From Lineolata rhizophorae (Eukaryota; Ascomycota; Dothideomycetes; Lineolatales; Lineolataceae), in the NCBI GenBank assembly GCA_010093515.1, contig MU001709.1, forward strand, positions 7,812 through 71,811: a DNA stretch of 64,000 bases, written 5' to 3'. Below are positions 23,154 to 35,990 of the stretch, piece by piece; the stretch's first letter is position 1, and the number at the start of each line of letters is the position of its first letter. The notes beneath the pieces were generated by a model. The model had not been told where the DNA came from, did not search any database, and was given only the letters and a program-made list of their open reading frames with translations. A program made the position numbers and the translations under genes.

Positions 23154-24204
23154 GGGATATCGACCGGGTGGCCAGGGATGTCGCAGTGTCGGAGAACAGA
23201 AGGCCGGTGGTGAAGGGTGTTGCGGTATTGGCGGGTGAGTTGATTGGCTGGGTGCCTTTATCTTTCTGATTGCGCGGGGTTTGCTTGTAGGTGATCGATT
23301 GATTGATTCCGGCGGAGATTCGGTGGTGGTGAAAGAGAAATGTCTATAGGCTTGTTTCAGAAGCCTCGAGAGGTGAAGGATATCAGGTATGTCACTCTTT
23401 TGGTAGACCGGACGCCCTTTGAGCCCGGGCAGGATGGCCTTGATTGTGTTGCCTCAGGTGTTCGAAGCCCATCCGTGACCTAGTTGTCCGTATCCAGGTG
23501 CTTTGCTAGATGGTACTAGCAGTGCAAGAAAAGGGCGAGCATTGGTAGAAGAGATCTATGATCCGAGTGCAATGGACATGTGATCCAGGCTCGTTTGCCC
23601 GTGGTGTATAGCTGCCATATCTGGGAAAGTCTTCTGGTGATAACTGGTTGGCGAAAAGTTTTCATTGTGAAGAATGTAGAAGCTAGTTTTAGTAAAGCCT
23701 TCTATGGGCTTTAGCAGGAATTGGCCTGTATCTTTCCTTTTCACACATTTGACTGCAAACAGACCGTAGGATAACCCTCAGATGTTTGGGTTTTACCCAA
23801 ACGCTATCCACGGTGACCCTGTTCTCTCGGCGTCCGTCGTCCTCGTTTTTAACGTAACCACCATGCTCTCCTCGCTTTCCAAGCCTTCCTCCACCTCCCA
23901 CATCTCCTATCCACCTCCGACTATTCATCCAGAGCTCCAGGCGAGAAGCGCCCTAGTAGGGCAGTGATTTCGATTTGCCTCCACCATGGCATCACCGGAT
24001 AGCCAGGCCCACGGCGGTTGTAAAGTCGACAAGACAAGCCGACATCGATCCAGAACGGACCAGGAGCTTCCAGTAGGGGCAGAGCCGCTAACACGGCTGT
24101 TTGATAAGGACTAGCGGGCCATCGTTTGCAATGTCTACCGTGCGGTCCCACGGCGAATTGCCGGGGCCGTCGCGTGCAGCGCCTTGGATGGGAGACAACC
24201 GCCC

Positions 24205-24253
24205 GTTCCGTTTGAAGAGTCCAAGAAATGGACATGTGAGGCGCGCAGGACCC
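24205..24253 (+). repeat. Local direct repeat, copy 1
   Basis: About 50 bp resembling 24399-24452. Common core: ttccgNttgaagaR, ccaagaaa, tggacaNg and gcgcNggacc, with substitutions and one-base gaps. Probably an old local duplication or two fragments of one eroded element. Confidence 0.55.
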
Positions 24254-24398
24254 CTTGCCCGCCAGTTTGTGCGGAGGTTCTTCCTCTTCATTCCTGAAGG
24301 CAGGGGCCCTTTGCGCGGTTTCTTCGGTGGCGGCGGTTAGCGGTTAGGTGTCCTGAAGGAACCGTTCTAGTGGAGACATACGTATAGGAGGCGGGTAG

Positions 24399-24452
24399 CC
24401 TTCCGATTGAAGAAGCCCAAGAAAATGGACACGAGAGAGGGGCGCCGGACCT
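24399..24452 (+). repeat. Local direct repeat, copy 2
   Basis: Second member of the pair described at 24205-24253, roughly 195 bp downstream in the same orientation. Confidence 0.55.
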
Positions 24453-25312
24453 CGAGGGGCAGTTGTGCCCCGGCTGCAGTGCCAGAGGTCCGGCGCTCCT
24501 TGGTAAGTCGACACAGTCGACTTTTGTCGTTGGAGTTGCTGGGTGGTTGCCCACCTGCGATCTCCCACACGGCCGGACGAACAGAGAAGAAGGGAAAGTG
24601 GGCGAGACGCTGGCTTTATAGTTGAAAGGACAAAGTTTGGTGTGGCGCATAGAACAACAGATAGTATTTCTGCATTAACCAAGGATATTAGGTAGCTAAC
24701 AATGATTAACCAAATATATGAATTTGTATGCTCCGTGATGCTTGCCATATGAGCGATCAAAAGGTCTACTCATACAAAACGTGAAGTTAAGCAAATAAGC
24801 GAAGGATCTAAGGTACAAATTTAGATCTAACTTCTATGTAGAATCACCCCACAAGCATGAGCTTTTGTTTCCTAGTAGATATGTGAAACAAGATAAGAAA
24901 CTGTTCACTACAGACACTGTGAGCCCACAATCGGTCTGTGGTATCGTGCTGTTTGAAAAGGGGGTTAAGGTCTCTAGATGAAGCAAAGTAGCAGCATTAC
25001 CATATTGCACACACTGAATGAGCTATTATCTGAGAATCTAAGAAAAGACAAGTACCATCATTTGACCACAGAAAAGAAGCATGCAAGAACTACCATTTTA
25101 GGCTCAGGTTACTCTAGAGAAGCGATCATAGGAACTCGTTCGAGCACCAAACATATACACGTGCCCATACTAGCCCCGCTGAAATGCTGCATCGCCGAAA
25201 CGCAGTACACGGAAACGCCCAGAGGAACCACTAGCATCTAAAAGCATCACGAAAGCACCTCTAGCACTCCACCACCATTCTCCAACCACGATTACACGCT
25301 CATGGCCTTGCT

Positions 25313-27717
25313 CTACCGCTCCTTCTTCATCACCATCCCTGCCTTCCTCCTCCTCACCTCATTGACGCAAACCGGCGGCCTCTCCCTCCGCTCGGGTGGC
25401 ACCTGCCCCCTATCGACCTTCAACTCGTGCTCCAGCGCCGCCGACAGCCTATCCAGCAACCACTCCGCCTCGGACTTCCTGCTCATCAGCGGGGACCTAT
25501 GACCCAACCAGCTCCAACTCCACCTCGTCCGCCGGCCATCCACCTCGCCATCTCCCTTGCCCAACTCGTGCGGGCGCGCGCGGGGCCCACCGCGGCTGCG
25601 GCTCCGCAGTCGGGCCCCGAAGCGCGGCCGCGACGGGCCCCGCACGGCCGGCTCCCGGTGGTACCGCGGATCGTTCTCGTCCTGGCCCAGCAGCCGCAGG
25701 TAGAAGGCCCAGTCGTCGTACGAGTACTCCTTGGGCGGCGAGGCGTCCTTGTCCGTCAGCAGCTTGCGGATCTCGCGCGCGAGGAGGTAGTGGTAGAAGC
25801 GGCGGTCCTGGCGTAGCTCGTCGTCGTCGCCCTCGCCGCGGCCGCCGCTATTCGGCCTGGCCGCCCCCGATGACGAGGACGCGCCGCCCTTGTCGTTGTT
25901 GGCGGTGAAACTTGCGAAGCGCAGCTCTTCGTCGTCGAGGGCGGCGGCGAGCCGGTCCATGGTCGGGTCGTCGTCCGCGGGCGGGGATTTGTCCTCGTCG
26001 TACTCGGGCCCGGTCTCGTTGTCGTCGCTGCGCTCCTTTTCGGGGTCGTTTTGCTGGGCCCTGACGCGGCCGCGGTTGCCGTCGCGCGGGACGAAGCCCG
26101 GCGGCTGCTGGACGTCGACATGCTGGGTGCGCAGGAAGGGGGAGAAGGAGCGGCCGACGCGGACGGCGGTGTGGGCTAGCGTAGCGCGGAAGCCGCCTTC
26201 CTCGGGCAATAGCGTGAGGGAGCCGAGCCAGATGGTGAAATCGGAGAAGGCCTTGACGACAGTGTCGCCCATGTTGGAGATGAGTATGGTGAGCGTGGGC
26301 ACGGCGAGCATGGTCCAGAAAACGAAGGCGGGCTTGCCCGCGTTGGAGATGAGCGTCAGCTCGCCGTAGCCGATGGTTAGCAGCGAAACGTAGGCGTAGT
26401 ACAGTGCCACGAAGTAGGACCAGCCCTGCCGATGCTCTGAGTACATGAAGACGAGGGCGCCGAGGAACCAGAGCGCGAAGGCGGCCATCGTCGACATAGC
26501 CAGCGCCGTCCAGCGCCGCCGCGAGCTCGCCTCCGCCAATATCACGCGCATCACCTTGAACTCCTGCTCGCGTTTCTGCCGCTCCGTCAACCCGTTCCGC
26601 TCGTACTCCAGCCGCCGGAACAGCCCGACGCGGATTTTCTGGCGGTTCGCGTTGATGTTGGCAAGCACCGCCTCACGCGTCTGCTCTGTCATGCGCGCCT
26701 CCATCTTGAATTTGCCGCGTTCGAGGATCAGCGACCGGATCGACCCGATGACTAAACCGACCATGACGATGCCTCCGATGGCGTACGGAAATAGCAAGCT
26801 CCGCCCCGTGTGCGTCATGGGCGCGAAGTCACCGATGCCGACCGTCAGCAGTGTGAAGTCCGCCCAGTACACCGCGTCCAGATACTGCCAGCCTTCGACG
26901 ACGCTGAACACGAGCGCGCCGAGCAGCAGGTACGCCATGAAAGAGATGGTCTGGAGCATCAGCGTGCGCTGGGCATTCGTCAGTCGGAACCCCTTCTGGT
27001 AGTGACCACGCATGGCTCCGACAATGGTCACCATCATCAAGCTGGCAATGATGAAGTAGAGCCCCGCCGCGATAATACCGTAGTAGTACGCTTGCGTTAG
27101 AGCATGCTCGGAGCGAGGGTCCAACCGGAATATGGGCGTAGAGGCAACGGAAACGAGCGCGATGAGGAGTATCGCGGAGATGTACCATCCGATGACAGTG
27201 ATGGGCTGAGCCACGGCGAAGGAGACACGCCTAGCCATGTTAAGAAGTAGGGCGATGTTGGCGACGAGAGAGCAGACCAATTGCACGGCATTGATGGCGA
27301 TGACCCTAGAAATATTCCAGCAAATTGCAACGCTACTAGAATTGAATTAATGACTGTCTTACCATGACGGATCTTTAACGTTGATTCCATTGTGCTCGTC
27401 CCGCCCCGGCGGGATGTGGACTCTCCAGTTCTGCACCAACGCACAAATACTGAAGGCGTTGGCCATGGGCCCGAACGTGCCGGCGATGAGCGGGCATGCC
27501 GTCGACGCAAACCACCAGCGGCTACAACAAAGAAACAGTAAGCGGCGAAAACTAAAACAACAGATTGAACTGTTGCGAAATAGAAATCAAGGTCCGACCT
27601 CGGGTCAAAATAAGCCTGCTCCTCCTTCTCGTCCTTCTTCCAAGGCTTCTCGTACACGTTACCCTCAATGTCGTCCACCGCGTTGCTCACAGGCTCGTCG
27701 AGATGGGGGTCGTTCAT
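25313..27717 (-). CDS. tok1: TOK-type outward-rectifier potassium channel
   Basis: Three minus-strand exons: 27717-27599, 27521-27363 and 27305-25313, in phase, 756 residues. The plan is that of fungal TOK channels. Exons 1-3 start the first four membrane segments (FASTACPLIAGTFGPMANAF; VIAINAVQLVCSLVANIALL; ITVIGWYISAILLIALVSVA). The first pore loop has TVGIGD at about 247-252 and the second has TIGYGE at about 403-408, each between two membrane segments. Yeast TOK1 is the only known eight-segment, two-pore K+ channel type; it passes outward K+ current across the plasma membrane above the K+ equilibrium potential. The ~330-residue cytosolic C-terminus is acidic and basic by turns, with no recognised domain. 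The start ATG follows a stop and gives a typical acidic N-terminus (MNDPHLDEPVSNAVDDIEG). Two alternative non-ATG extensions were not used. Confidence 0.94.
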
Positions 27718-30700
27718 GATGGGTGAGGTATCCGAGTCGCGTGCCCAGACCAGCCTGCACGCAGCACGCTTAACCGCTGCTGCTGCCGCCGAACACACAG
27801 AGGAGGCTTGTTACATAGGAGTTACAGCGGCGGAGTAGGGGAGAAAAAGAAGGGAAAGATCTCGCCGCGGTGGCTGATAACAATGGGTTTCACCGGGCGG
27901 GATCATGTGGAATAAGGAGCGGCGCGGGCGCGTAGTAGGTCAAATGACGCATTGGCTGCAGCGGACGTCGAGAGTGGCCCGCGCGTGTGCAGCGCCTGCC
28001 AAGTTAGGGTCCAAACGTTTGGCGGGTCCGAGGCCGAATCCAGGCCGGATGGTGCCCTCTGCGCAGGCTAGCGGCGAGCACGGTTCACACCCTCTTTCTT
28101 TCGCGGTGGTGGTGGTTTTGGCCGATGCCGTCATGGGTCTCAGATTCTTGCTGTTGCGTAACGTTAGGACTTGCGCGCCAATCATTGGGCCCAAAAGAAC
28201 ATGCTGCAGCCTTTCAATTGCTGCTTAAATCCGGGTGTAGTTCGTATGTAGCAATCGGAATGGTTCTTCTACACGTGGGGGAATTGACAGCCGTTGGAGC
28301 TGAGAGAACGCCATCAGAGTCTCCGTGTCTCAGCATGGCCAAAGTCTAATGCTTCCGTAACACCCATTCCCAGTCACCAGTGTATTCCCCGATTCAAGCA
28401 ACCTGGCGTGCCTTCTCCGCATCATGCCGTGTAGTTGTTGGGCCCCAGATATGTAGGGCACACACACCTGCTCCTATCGCCGATTGGCGCCGCGGCCGAG
28501 GACGCAAAAGATCGGCATCTTGCAGCTGGCAGCTGGACAGGGCCCCGCCGAGGACGGATAAGAGATCGCAACGCTGCATCTCAAATTCTTCCGTCGATAC
28601 GAAATGGAGACATTCCTATCCCTTTTGATTCGACTTTGGTGGATGTTGCAGTGGCTGATGCGCTCGTGATGTGCTGGTTCCTTGATTCGCAGGAGCGCCC
28701 TGGTTAGTTGTGGTGGCTGTCCTCCGAGGTTGCTGCTAGAGCCCGACTGAAGTCTTACGGTCAACGATCCGATCCTCGGACTTGATTTCTCTGAAGAAGC
28801 TTTGTCCCCTAGTACAGTAGAGTTGTTTTCTTTCAGTAGTTTCATAATACTTTGCTGGTCTTCCTGGGGATGATGCAAGATGATGGGGCGGTGTCTCCTG
28901 CGCCACATGTTCTCCTTGTTCCAGCCACAAAGCCATAGCTCCTAATTTCGCTTAAGCATGTTACAGAAAAGGGTCAGCTTTCGCTTTGCGACAACGGTCA
29001 CCTGGAAGAACGGAGCCACAAACAATGACATCCCACCGAATGCTTCAGTGTTTCCCTTCTCACATCAAGTCTTTCTTTGTCAATGCCTCCACCCCTCAGC
29101 TAGGGTCGCCATGGATGAATGAGAAACCAGTGGGCAGCATGCGATCGTGGATTTCGGCGCCGTGGTGCTGCTTCCTCCGGTCATGAAGGCCCAACTTTCT
29201 TTCCCTAGAATGAACCCTCAAGCAGCAGATCGAACGACTTCCGGTATACTGCCTTCCCTACGATGTCTTACAGCCGACAGCGCGGGTACCATAGCAGCGT
29301 GGCTGGCAACCTCTCGCGCTAAACTGGCCATCGTCGTCGGCACGCACAAGGATTGGGGATCTACGAGGGCTTATCCTTCCGAGTGGGCTCATGCATTCGT
29401 AGCGGGGGACCCGAGAAGGCGGAGCATCGGCAGCCGGATCGGTGCGTCTTTGAACCAGATTTGGCCATGATGGCAACGAAACGTATTTCCTTCGAGTCCT
29501 AGAGCTGTTTTTTGTCTCCATCATGATCATAAGATGGGCTCTCCAAGAGTGATTCCGGTCGCACGTTAAGAAAGAAATAAGAGAGATAGAATAGAGGAAA
29601 AGAAGGGAAAACGAAGAACGAAGAAAAGGTCCACTCTCGACAGGGCAGACTCAGAGACGAGGAACGGAGGGCTTTATCTAGGATATCCGGGTGCCCTCAG
29701 TGATACCCACCGAAGGTTGTTTTCGGAAGAGTCGGCTATACGCGGGTTGAGACCAGGATGCCTTGCATCGTGGATACCTATCTAGGCACGTGAGAGGACT
29801 ACCGCCTGGAGAGGCCTGGAGCATGTCGTCGCCACGCCTAGGCACGGGGGCGCTATGCCACCCGCTGGTCCGGTTCCGAGGACCCCGGAGATACATAGAC
29901 ACCATGAGCCGCCGGCTAGTGTCTCGACCGCATGGTGGCTCAGCCTGCTGTAATCAGCTCGCGCCCATCGGTGGCGGCTCTCCAACGTCGACGTCGCTCG
30001 ACCAATTCAAAGCGGCCTCGTGGGTTGCGAAAGTCGCGGCCAGCATGTCGTGTCGACGTTCGGCCACTAGTGGATCCGTCCGCCACCTAATATATCGGTT
30101 CCGGATCTGTGGTTCCGGTATACCGTGGTAGGCCAATCCCTGGCATAGGACGCGACTTCCACCGGGGGAGCTGGAGTAGGAAACCGCCATGACGCATGGG
30201 CCACGATGCTGCCGACCAACAACGGGGCACCTCGGCCTGGTCATCGTGGATCGATTGCGGACAGGGCCGCGTCGGGGACGGATTGCAACCGTGGGGCCCA
30301 GTCCCAAGGGAGCCCTGCCGCTTCTGTTAGCTGGATGCCCACTACGTGGTCCGAGGTCTGTCCATTCAAGCTCATGGACGCAAGAAAGGGAGGGTTTGGA
30401 TGCTTGCCGACATGCGTTCAATCCCTCCGAATGGACTTGGACTCGGGGCCGAAGAGCACCCAGTAACCTCCACGACCAGATGGAGTCAACATAAGGAGTG
30501 TGCAAAGTCCAGGCGGGAGAACAATGCCTACGAGCCAAGGACCTCTCCCCAGGCATTGCCGCCGTGCTGGGAGGCCTCGCGCCCAGGTCCAATCCTTAGG
30601 ACCCTCACTGCTGGGTGGCCGGCTCCTTAGCACGGTGGCATCACTGCAATTCTTGCCGCCGCACAGCGGTACTCGACCCGCATCACGGGGGTCCATAGCT

Positions 30701-31678
30701 TTGCGGCGGGTCCGGGTGACTCCGTCAGATTGGACGTGTCCCTGGCCAACTCCCGTTTGAGGGACTGCTCCTGCTTGATGCGGCAGCCTCTCGGCGGCGA
30801 GTTTGCCGCAGCGGATCCCTCGTCTCGGCGGCGGCCATCCCTCTTCCCTGGGATTTAAGATCCCGTGAGGGGCCCTCCCCAGGGAAACTTCCCTTTCCAC
30901 TCCTCCACCCGCCCGCCCCCAGCACTTGGATCCAAAGCCACAGCGGTAGGTCGTTGCCTATCTCCAGACCCGACACGGGCCCACACTCGCTTGGCTTCAA
31001 GAAAAGCATCCAACGAGTAAGTCTCCTCCACCCTTTCAGACCCTATCGCCACCTGCACCTACATCGCTCCTGCCTGCACGCACATCTGTTGCCTCCCCCG
31101 CCCCGCCCCAGCCAAGCCCTGTTCCGGCCTCCTTCACCTTGCTCCGCTCCGGCTCGCGCCGACGTGCTTTGGTAGCCTTCTGAAGCATTGTTTTGCTCGG
31201 TCCATCACGTGCGCGTCAGAGCCGGGCGCTGTTGTTTTGGTCGGCTGGGCGCTTGCTATTTCATCGCTTCGACTTTTGCCTCCATCCATCCTTCTTACAC
31301 CTCACCTCACCTCCATCTGCCTTCCGTCCGCCACCCCTGCGCTCCGCGGCAGGTCGAGAGCTTTACGGAGCTGGGCGGCGTCTGCCTCTAGCTACCATCG
31401 AATCTGCGTGTCACGTCCGTTGCACTTCCTGGCCCATCGTTGCCTCCGTCACCGATCCATGTATGCATGCCTGCCCGCCACAGAGATCTGTTCTATTTTG
31501 CTCTCGCTTGTGTTGCCCACAGTCATTTCGCTTGCCAGCTTTGCGTATCACTTTGCCTCCCAGCTCGCAACTGTCCTTTGCCATCCACCACCTCTGCTTC
31601 TCACCACTCTTGGGGTCGCACATCATACTAACTCTCTGGTTCCTTGTCTAGACAGAAGCGCCCATCGCTACTACCAGG
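27718..31678. other. Long gene-free stretch between channel and helicase genes
   Basis: Nearly 4 kb with no supportable gene on either strand. The stretch 27.9-28.6 kb is mixed GC-rich sequence and contains a CCGATTGGCG (CCAAT-type) motif near 28480. The stretch 29.65-30.85 kb is GC-rich with many dinucleotide-poor short frames but no protein-like segment. From about 31.0 to 31.67 kb the plus strand is strongly pyrimidine-rich, as in promoters and long leaders of highly expressed fungal genes. That part is probably the promoter and 5' untranslated region of the helicase gene. Confidence 0.5.
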
Positions 31679-33704
31679 ATGGGTTCAGAGGGCGCACGCT
31701 CGGAGGACCGCTTCTCCGCCCACAGCGGCGGCGCGGCTGCGGGTTCGGAGTCTAGCCCCGAGCCGGTGGGTGGCGCGTTCGAGGCGCCCACCTACGAGAA
31801 GAAGGAGGTCACTTATGACCAAGTTCGCTCGCTTGGGTGGGTGCCGCCCGCCAAATACGACTACTCCGTCTACATGACGGACCACTCGACGCGCAACGAC
31901 CTCGTCGAGGAGGGCAAGGAGCCCAAGTGGCTTTCGCAGGCGGCGCGCTACGAGTGGGATGACGAGTATGGCGACGTTGGCCCTCACGACGAGAAGCTCG
32001 AGGACGAGCTCTTCCGGTCCATGTTCATCAACCGCATCGGCAACAAAATGGATGCCTATGAGTATCGTGTGAACATTCAGGGACCGCAAGATGTTGCTCC
32101 CGTTCGTCGCGTAAGTATCGCGTCTTATTCGCTTTGCCGCTCGTTCGATTTATGTTGACGTCGTTCTTAGTTCATCGATGCTGGCTTGCACCCTGTCATG
32201 CTTGAGAACGTCCATAACTGTGGGTACGATGTGCCGACGCCCGTCCAGGCCTACTGCATCCCGGCAGTCCTTCTCGGTCATGATGTCGTCGCCACGGCTC
32301 AAACCGGTGTGTGAAACATCTCGGTATCCGCTCTTGGCATCACCTGCTTACTCTTTCTCTCCAGGTTCCGGCAAAACTGCGGCCTACCTGATTCCGATTT
32401 TGTCTCGTCTGATGGGCAAGGCGGGCAAGGTGTGCGGTCCCAAAGCGGGAATCAATGGTGCTCAGTATCCCGTTCGCGCCGAACCGATTGTGGTTATCGT
32501 CACCCCCACTCGCGAGCTCACCATTCAGATCTTCAACGAGTGCCGCCGCCTATGCTATCGGACTAAGTTGCGTCCTTGTGTCATCTATGGTGGAGTTCCT
32601 GCTCGCGTTCAGGCCGATGACCTTCGCCGTGGCTGTGATGTACTCGTTGCTACTCCGGGCCGTCTGATCGATTTCATGGAAAAGGCGAACACTCTTTCCT
32701 TGAACCGTTGCAAGTACGTATTACCACTAGATCAAACCATGAGCTAGCATTGACTCGCTCTAGGTTCACTGTCCTTGACGAGGCGGATGAGCTTCTCCAT
32801 ACCGACTGGGAGCCTGAGATGAAAAAGATCATGCGTGGAGCTAGTAAGTCCTAAGTTCGACATGTACTCTTTCGCCATTGCTAATACGTTGCCCTTAGCC
32901 AATGTGCAGGACGACGATCACACGTACATGATGTTTTCGGCGACTTTCAACAAGACTTGCCGCAAGGTTGCTAAGGAATACATGTCGGAGGACCGCATTC
33001 GTGTGACCATCGGCCGGGAGGGCTCGACCCACAAGAACATCTCTCAGCAGGTCATTTGGACGAACGAGGATCAGAAACGCAATGCCCTGGTTGATCTCCT
33101 GCTCTCGTTACCTCCTGCGCGTACCCTCATCTTCGTCAATTCGAGGCGCACGGCAGACCTGCTCGATGATTTCCTCTACAACCAGACCTTCCCGTGCACC
33201 TCGATCCACTATGACCGCACCCAGCTTGAGCGCGAGGAGGCGTTGACCAAGTTCCGCGATGGCTCCACTCCCATCTTGATTGCCACCGGTATCTCGGCGC
33301 GCGGCATCGACGTCTGCAACTGCATGCACGTTATCAACTACGATTTGCCGGCCGCCGACCGTGGTGGGATCGACGAATACATCCATCGCATTGGGCGCAC
33401 GGCGCGTATCGGCAACGAGGGTCTCGCCACGTCATTCTACAACGACAAGAACGAGGACATTGCGGACAAGCTCGTCAAGATCCTGGTCGAGAACGACAAG
33501 CCGGTTCCTGACTTCCTCCAGCAGTACACGCCGCAGGAGGGCGACAAGCTCGATTTCGACGACGAGTCCTTGCCTTCTAGCGACGAGGACGAGTTCGGCC
33601 AGTCTCCTAACGATAATGGCTCCACGGCTGGCTCTGGCGTTGCGGCCCCGGAGTGGAAGGCACCGTCGGATAGCGACGATGACAATGCCAATGTCGCGTG
33701 GTGA
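31679..33704 (+). CDS. DDX3/Ded1-like DEAD-box RNA helicase
   Basis: Five exons: 31679-32110, 32171-32306, 32365-32713, 32764-32843 and 32899-33704, giving 600 residues, all in phase. All helicase motifs are present: Q motif GYDVPTPVQAYCIP; motif I AQTGSGKT (187-194); Ia PTREL; Ib TPGRLIDF; II DEAD (311-314); III SAT (346-348); IV LIFVNS; V ARGID (466-470); VI HRIGRTAR (495-502). These predict an active ATP-dependent RNA unwinding enzyme. The closest known group is Ded1/DDX3/Vasa. The N-terminus differs from Ded1: it lacks RGG repeats and instead carries an acidic region around YEWDDEYGDVGPHDEK. The C-terminus is short and acidic (SLPSSDEDEFG) and ends in NVAW. It may therefore be a lineage-specific paralogue rather than Ded1 itself. 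Role inferred: translation initiation or mRNP remodelling. Confidence 0.93.
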
Positions 33705-34517
33705 GGTGCTCGGCCCGGACGCATCGGCTCTTGTGGTGGAATTTGGGTTCTTGCCTTTGCTTTCCACTACCTTGACAACATGCCTTCCACTGTTGCCTTC
33801 CTTCGCCAATTGCATAGGCCTGTCGGACTGTGCGTTCCTTTTTCTTTTCTTTCTGCAGCTGGGCCTTTGAGCCGATGGAACTAGACCAGGCGTGAGGGCG
33901 GCTACCCTAATATGCTTTATTAAGCTGTCAAACTTGAGGGCTGTCTTCTCTTTGCCCGTCTTCTTCTATTCCATCAAAATTTCAGAAAAGCACAACAAAA
34001 AATTGGGGGGTTCACGAATGTCTCTCTGCTTTGCTTTCTTTCCTCTCTGGCTCTAAGGGCTCTCCAGCGATGCTTTGCGGCTACTTCTCAAGTCAAATAT
34101 TTCTGCGGATCACGCTTCCTTTCACTGGCGGGAGTGCCGTAGCTGGATAGGTAGTTGGTGCTCCTCGGAGTTTTGGAGAGCTCCGGGTTCCATAGGAAAT
34201 TAAACTGGTCTAATGTTAAATTGCTGAAGCGAGGTGAGGAGTGAGATAGGAGATGTACGAATTGCGCGTGGCATTGGTTTCTATATAGGCACATATGCAG
34301 GTTCCGCCGGCCCAGCCCAGGCTACTGCAAGGGTGCGCCCCTCCCGCCTCCAACCCCGCCAGCCCCACCTAACGTCATTGCATGCGCCCAAAGCTTCAAC
34401 GTTTTATCAGGTCGCGCCCAACTCCAGCACCAACAGTTCCTTCCTTCCTCTTACAACTGTTCCTCTAACCCATCCACGCATCCAGCACTTTCATCTGCTC
34501 TCTGCAGCACTCATTGA
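33705..34517. other. Intergenic, helicase 3' region and kinase promoter
   Basis: 0.8 kb with no gene. The first 300 bases are T-rich and fit the helicase 3' untranslated region. A C-rich plus strand at 34.3-34.5 kb fits the promoter and leader of the fructosamine kinase gene. Confidence 0.6.
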
Positions 34518-35762
34518 ATGTCCCTGAGCGCAGCCCGCTACAACCTCCGAAACGCCTCCACCCGCGCAGCCATGAAGGTCGACGAGGCGGTGCTCAAGCT
34601 GCTGTCGCTGGACCCGGCCAAGACGACGGTGTCGTCTCACGGCGGCGGCGGCATGTCCTCGGCGTCGACGTCGCGCATCAGTACAGAGCTAGCCGACGGG
34701 CGGACGAAGAACTATTTCATGAAGACGGGGCGCGGCGAGGACGCGAGGGTCATGTTCGAAGGTAGGCGGGCACTTCTCGTATCATCCGAAACCGCAAGTC
34801 CGCGCCGCGCGGCCGGGAGAAAGCAGTTGCTGACAGAGCTGGCGGCGCGCCAGGCGAGCACGCGTCGCTGTCGGCCATCCACGCGGCGGTGCCCTCGCTG
34901 TGCCCCAACTCGCTCGGCTGGGGCCAATTCGCGTCGAACCCGGCGACGTCGTTCCTAGTGACGGACTTCCTGGACCTGTCGGGGCGCGCCAGCCTCCTCG
35001 GTGGGCCCTCCTCCTCCTCGTCTTCGGCCAAGCACCCGCGCCCGCCGTCCCTCGCGCGCAAGCTCGCCCAGCTGCACTCGTGCCCGGCGCCCGTGCCGCC
35101 CGGCCGCGACCGCCCCGCCTACGGCTTCCCCGTCACCACGTGCTGCGGCGACACGCCGCAGGACAACGGGTACGCGGACGGCTGGGCCGAGTTCTACGCG
35201 GAGCGGCGGCTGCGGTTCATCCTGGGGCGGAGCGAGGCGAGCAACGGGCCGGACGCGGAGCTGGGCCGGCTGGTGGAGGCGACGGCGGGCAAGGTGGTGC
35301 CGCGGCTGCTGGGCGAGGGGCACCTGGGCGGCGCCGAAGGCATCAGGCCCGTGGTGGTGCATGGGGATCTGTGGAGCGGCAACGCGAGTCGGGGGCGCGT
35401 CGATGGCGTGGCGGCGTTCGACGAGTACGGCGGCGTCCCGCAGGATGTCGTGTTCGATCCGAGCGCGTGCTATGCGCATAGCGAGTATGAGTTGGGCATC
35501 ATGAGGATGTTTGGCGGGTTTGGGGCCGCATTTTGGAGGGAGTATCATGAGTTGGTGCCGAAGACGGAGCCGGTGGGGGAGTATGAGGATAGGGTTCGGT
35601 TGTATGAGCTGTAAGTGGCGGAGGTATTGAGATTGATGTTGGGATGGCTAACGAGCTGGCAGGTATCATCATCTTAATCATCATGCGTTGTTTGGGGGCG
35701 GGTATAGGTCGGGTGCGGTGAGTATTATGAAGGACCTGGTGAGGAAGTATGGGAAAGGTTGA
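34518..35762 (+). CDS. Fructosamine / ketosamine-3-kinase
   Basis: Three exons: 34518-34761, 34854-35610 and 35663-35762, 366 residues. A second ATG at 34572 gives the usual family start (MKVDEAVLKLL). The extra 18 residues of the first ATG are Arg/Ser-rich, so an organelle signal or a longer leader is possible. Family features: a nucleotide-binding lysine segment (NYFMKTG), MFEGEHASL across the first splice junction, the catalytic loop VVVHGDLWSGN, DPSACYAHSEYELGIMRMFG, and the end YHHLNHHALFGGGYR. These enzymes phosphorylate ketoamine adducts on glycated proteins or free fructosamines; the product then breaks down and the amine is restored. The glycated target is not predictable here. It is tail to tail with an MFS transporter, stop codons about 230 bp apart. 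Confidence 0.95.
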
Positions 35763-35990
35763 AGAGCGATAGGATGAGAGTATATGGCGTTAAAATGAAC
35801 TTCTTCAAGCCCGACTTTCTTGGGCGTTTTATTCACGTTGCAGAATGCTGTTCTAGAACAATGTACCACCACTTAGCTTTTCTTTGCGCCTTTTCTATTT
35901 GCAGCCACGTTATGCACTAATATGGAGCACTTCTCGAAGTCCTTATCAAATTCCCTGTAATGTTTTCCCCTTCGAACTCGTTCGCATTTC

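Larger units (their letters stand above)
23154..25312. other. Intergenic; contains a diverged local duplication
   Basis: 2.2 kb with no convincing gene. A ~55-bp segment occurs twice in direct orientation (24205-24253 and 24399-24452). The stretch 24.65-25.2 kb is AT-rich and featureless. The end (25.2-25.3 kb) is the 3' flank of the potassium channel gene. Confidence 0.5.
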
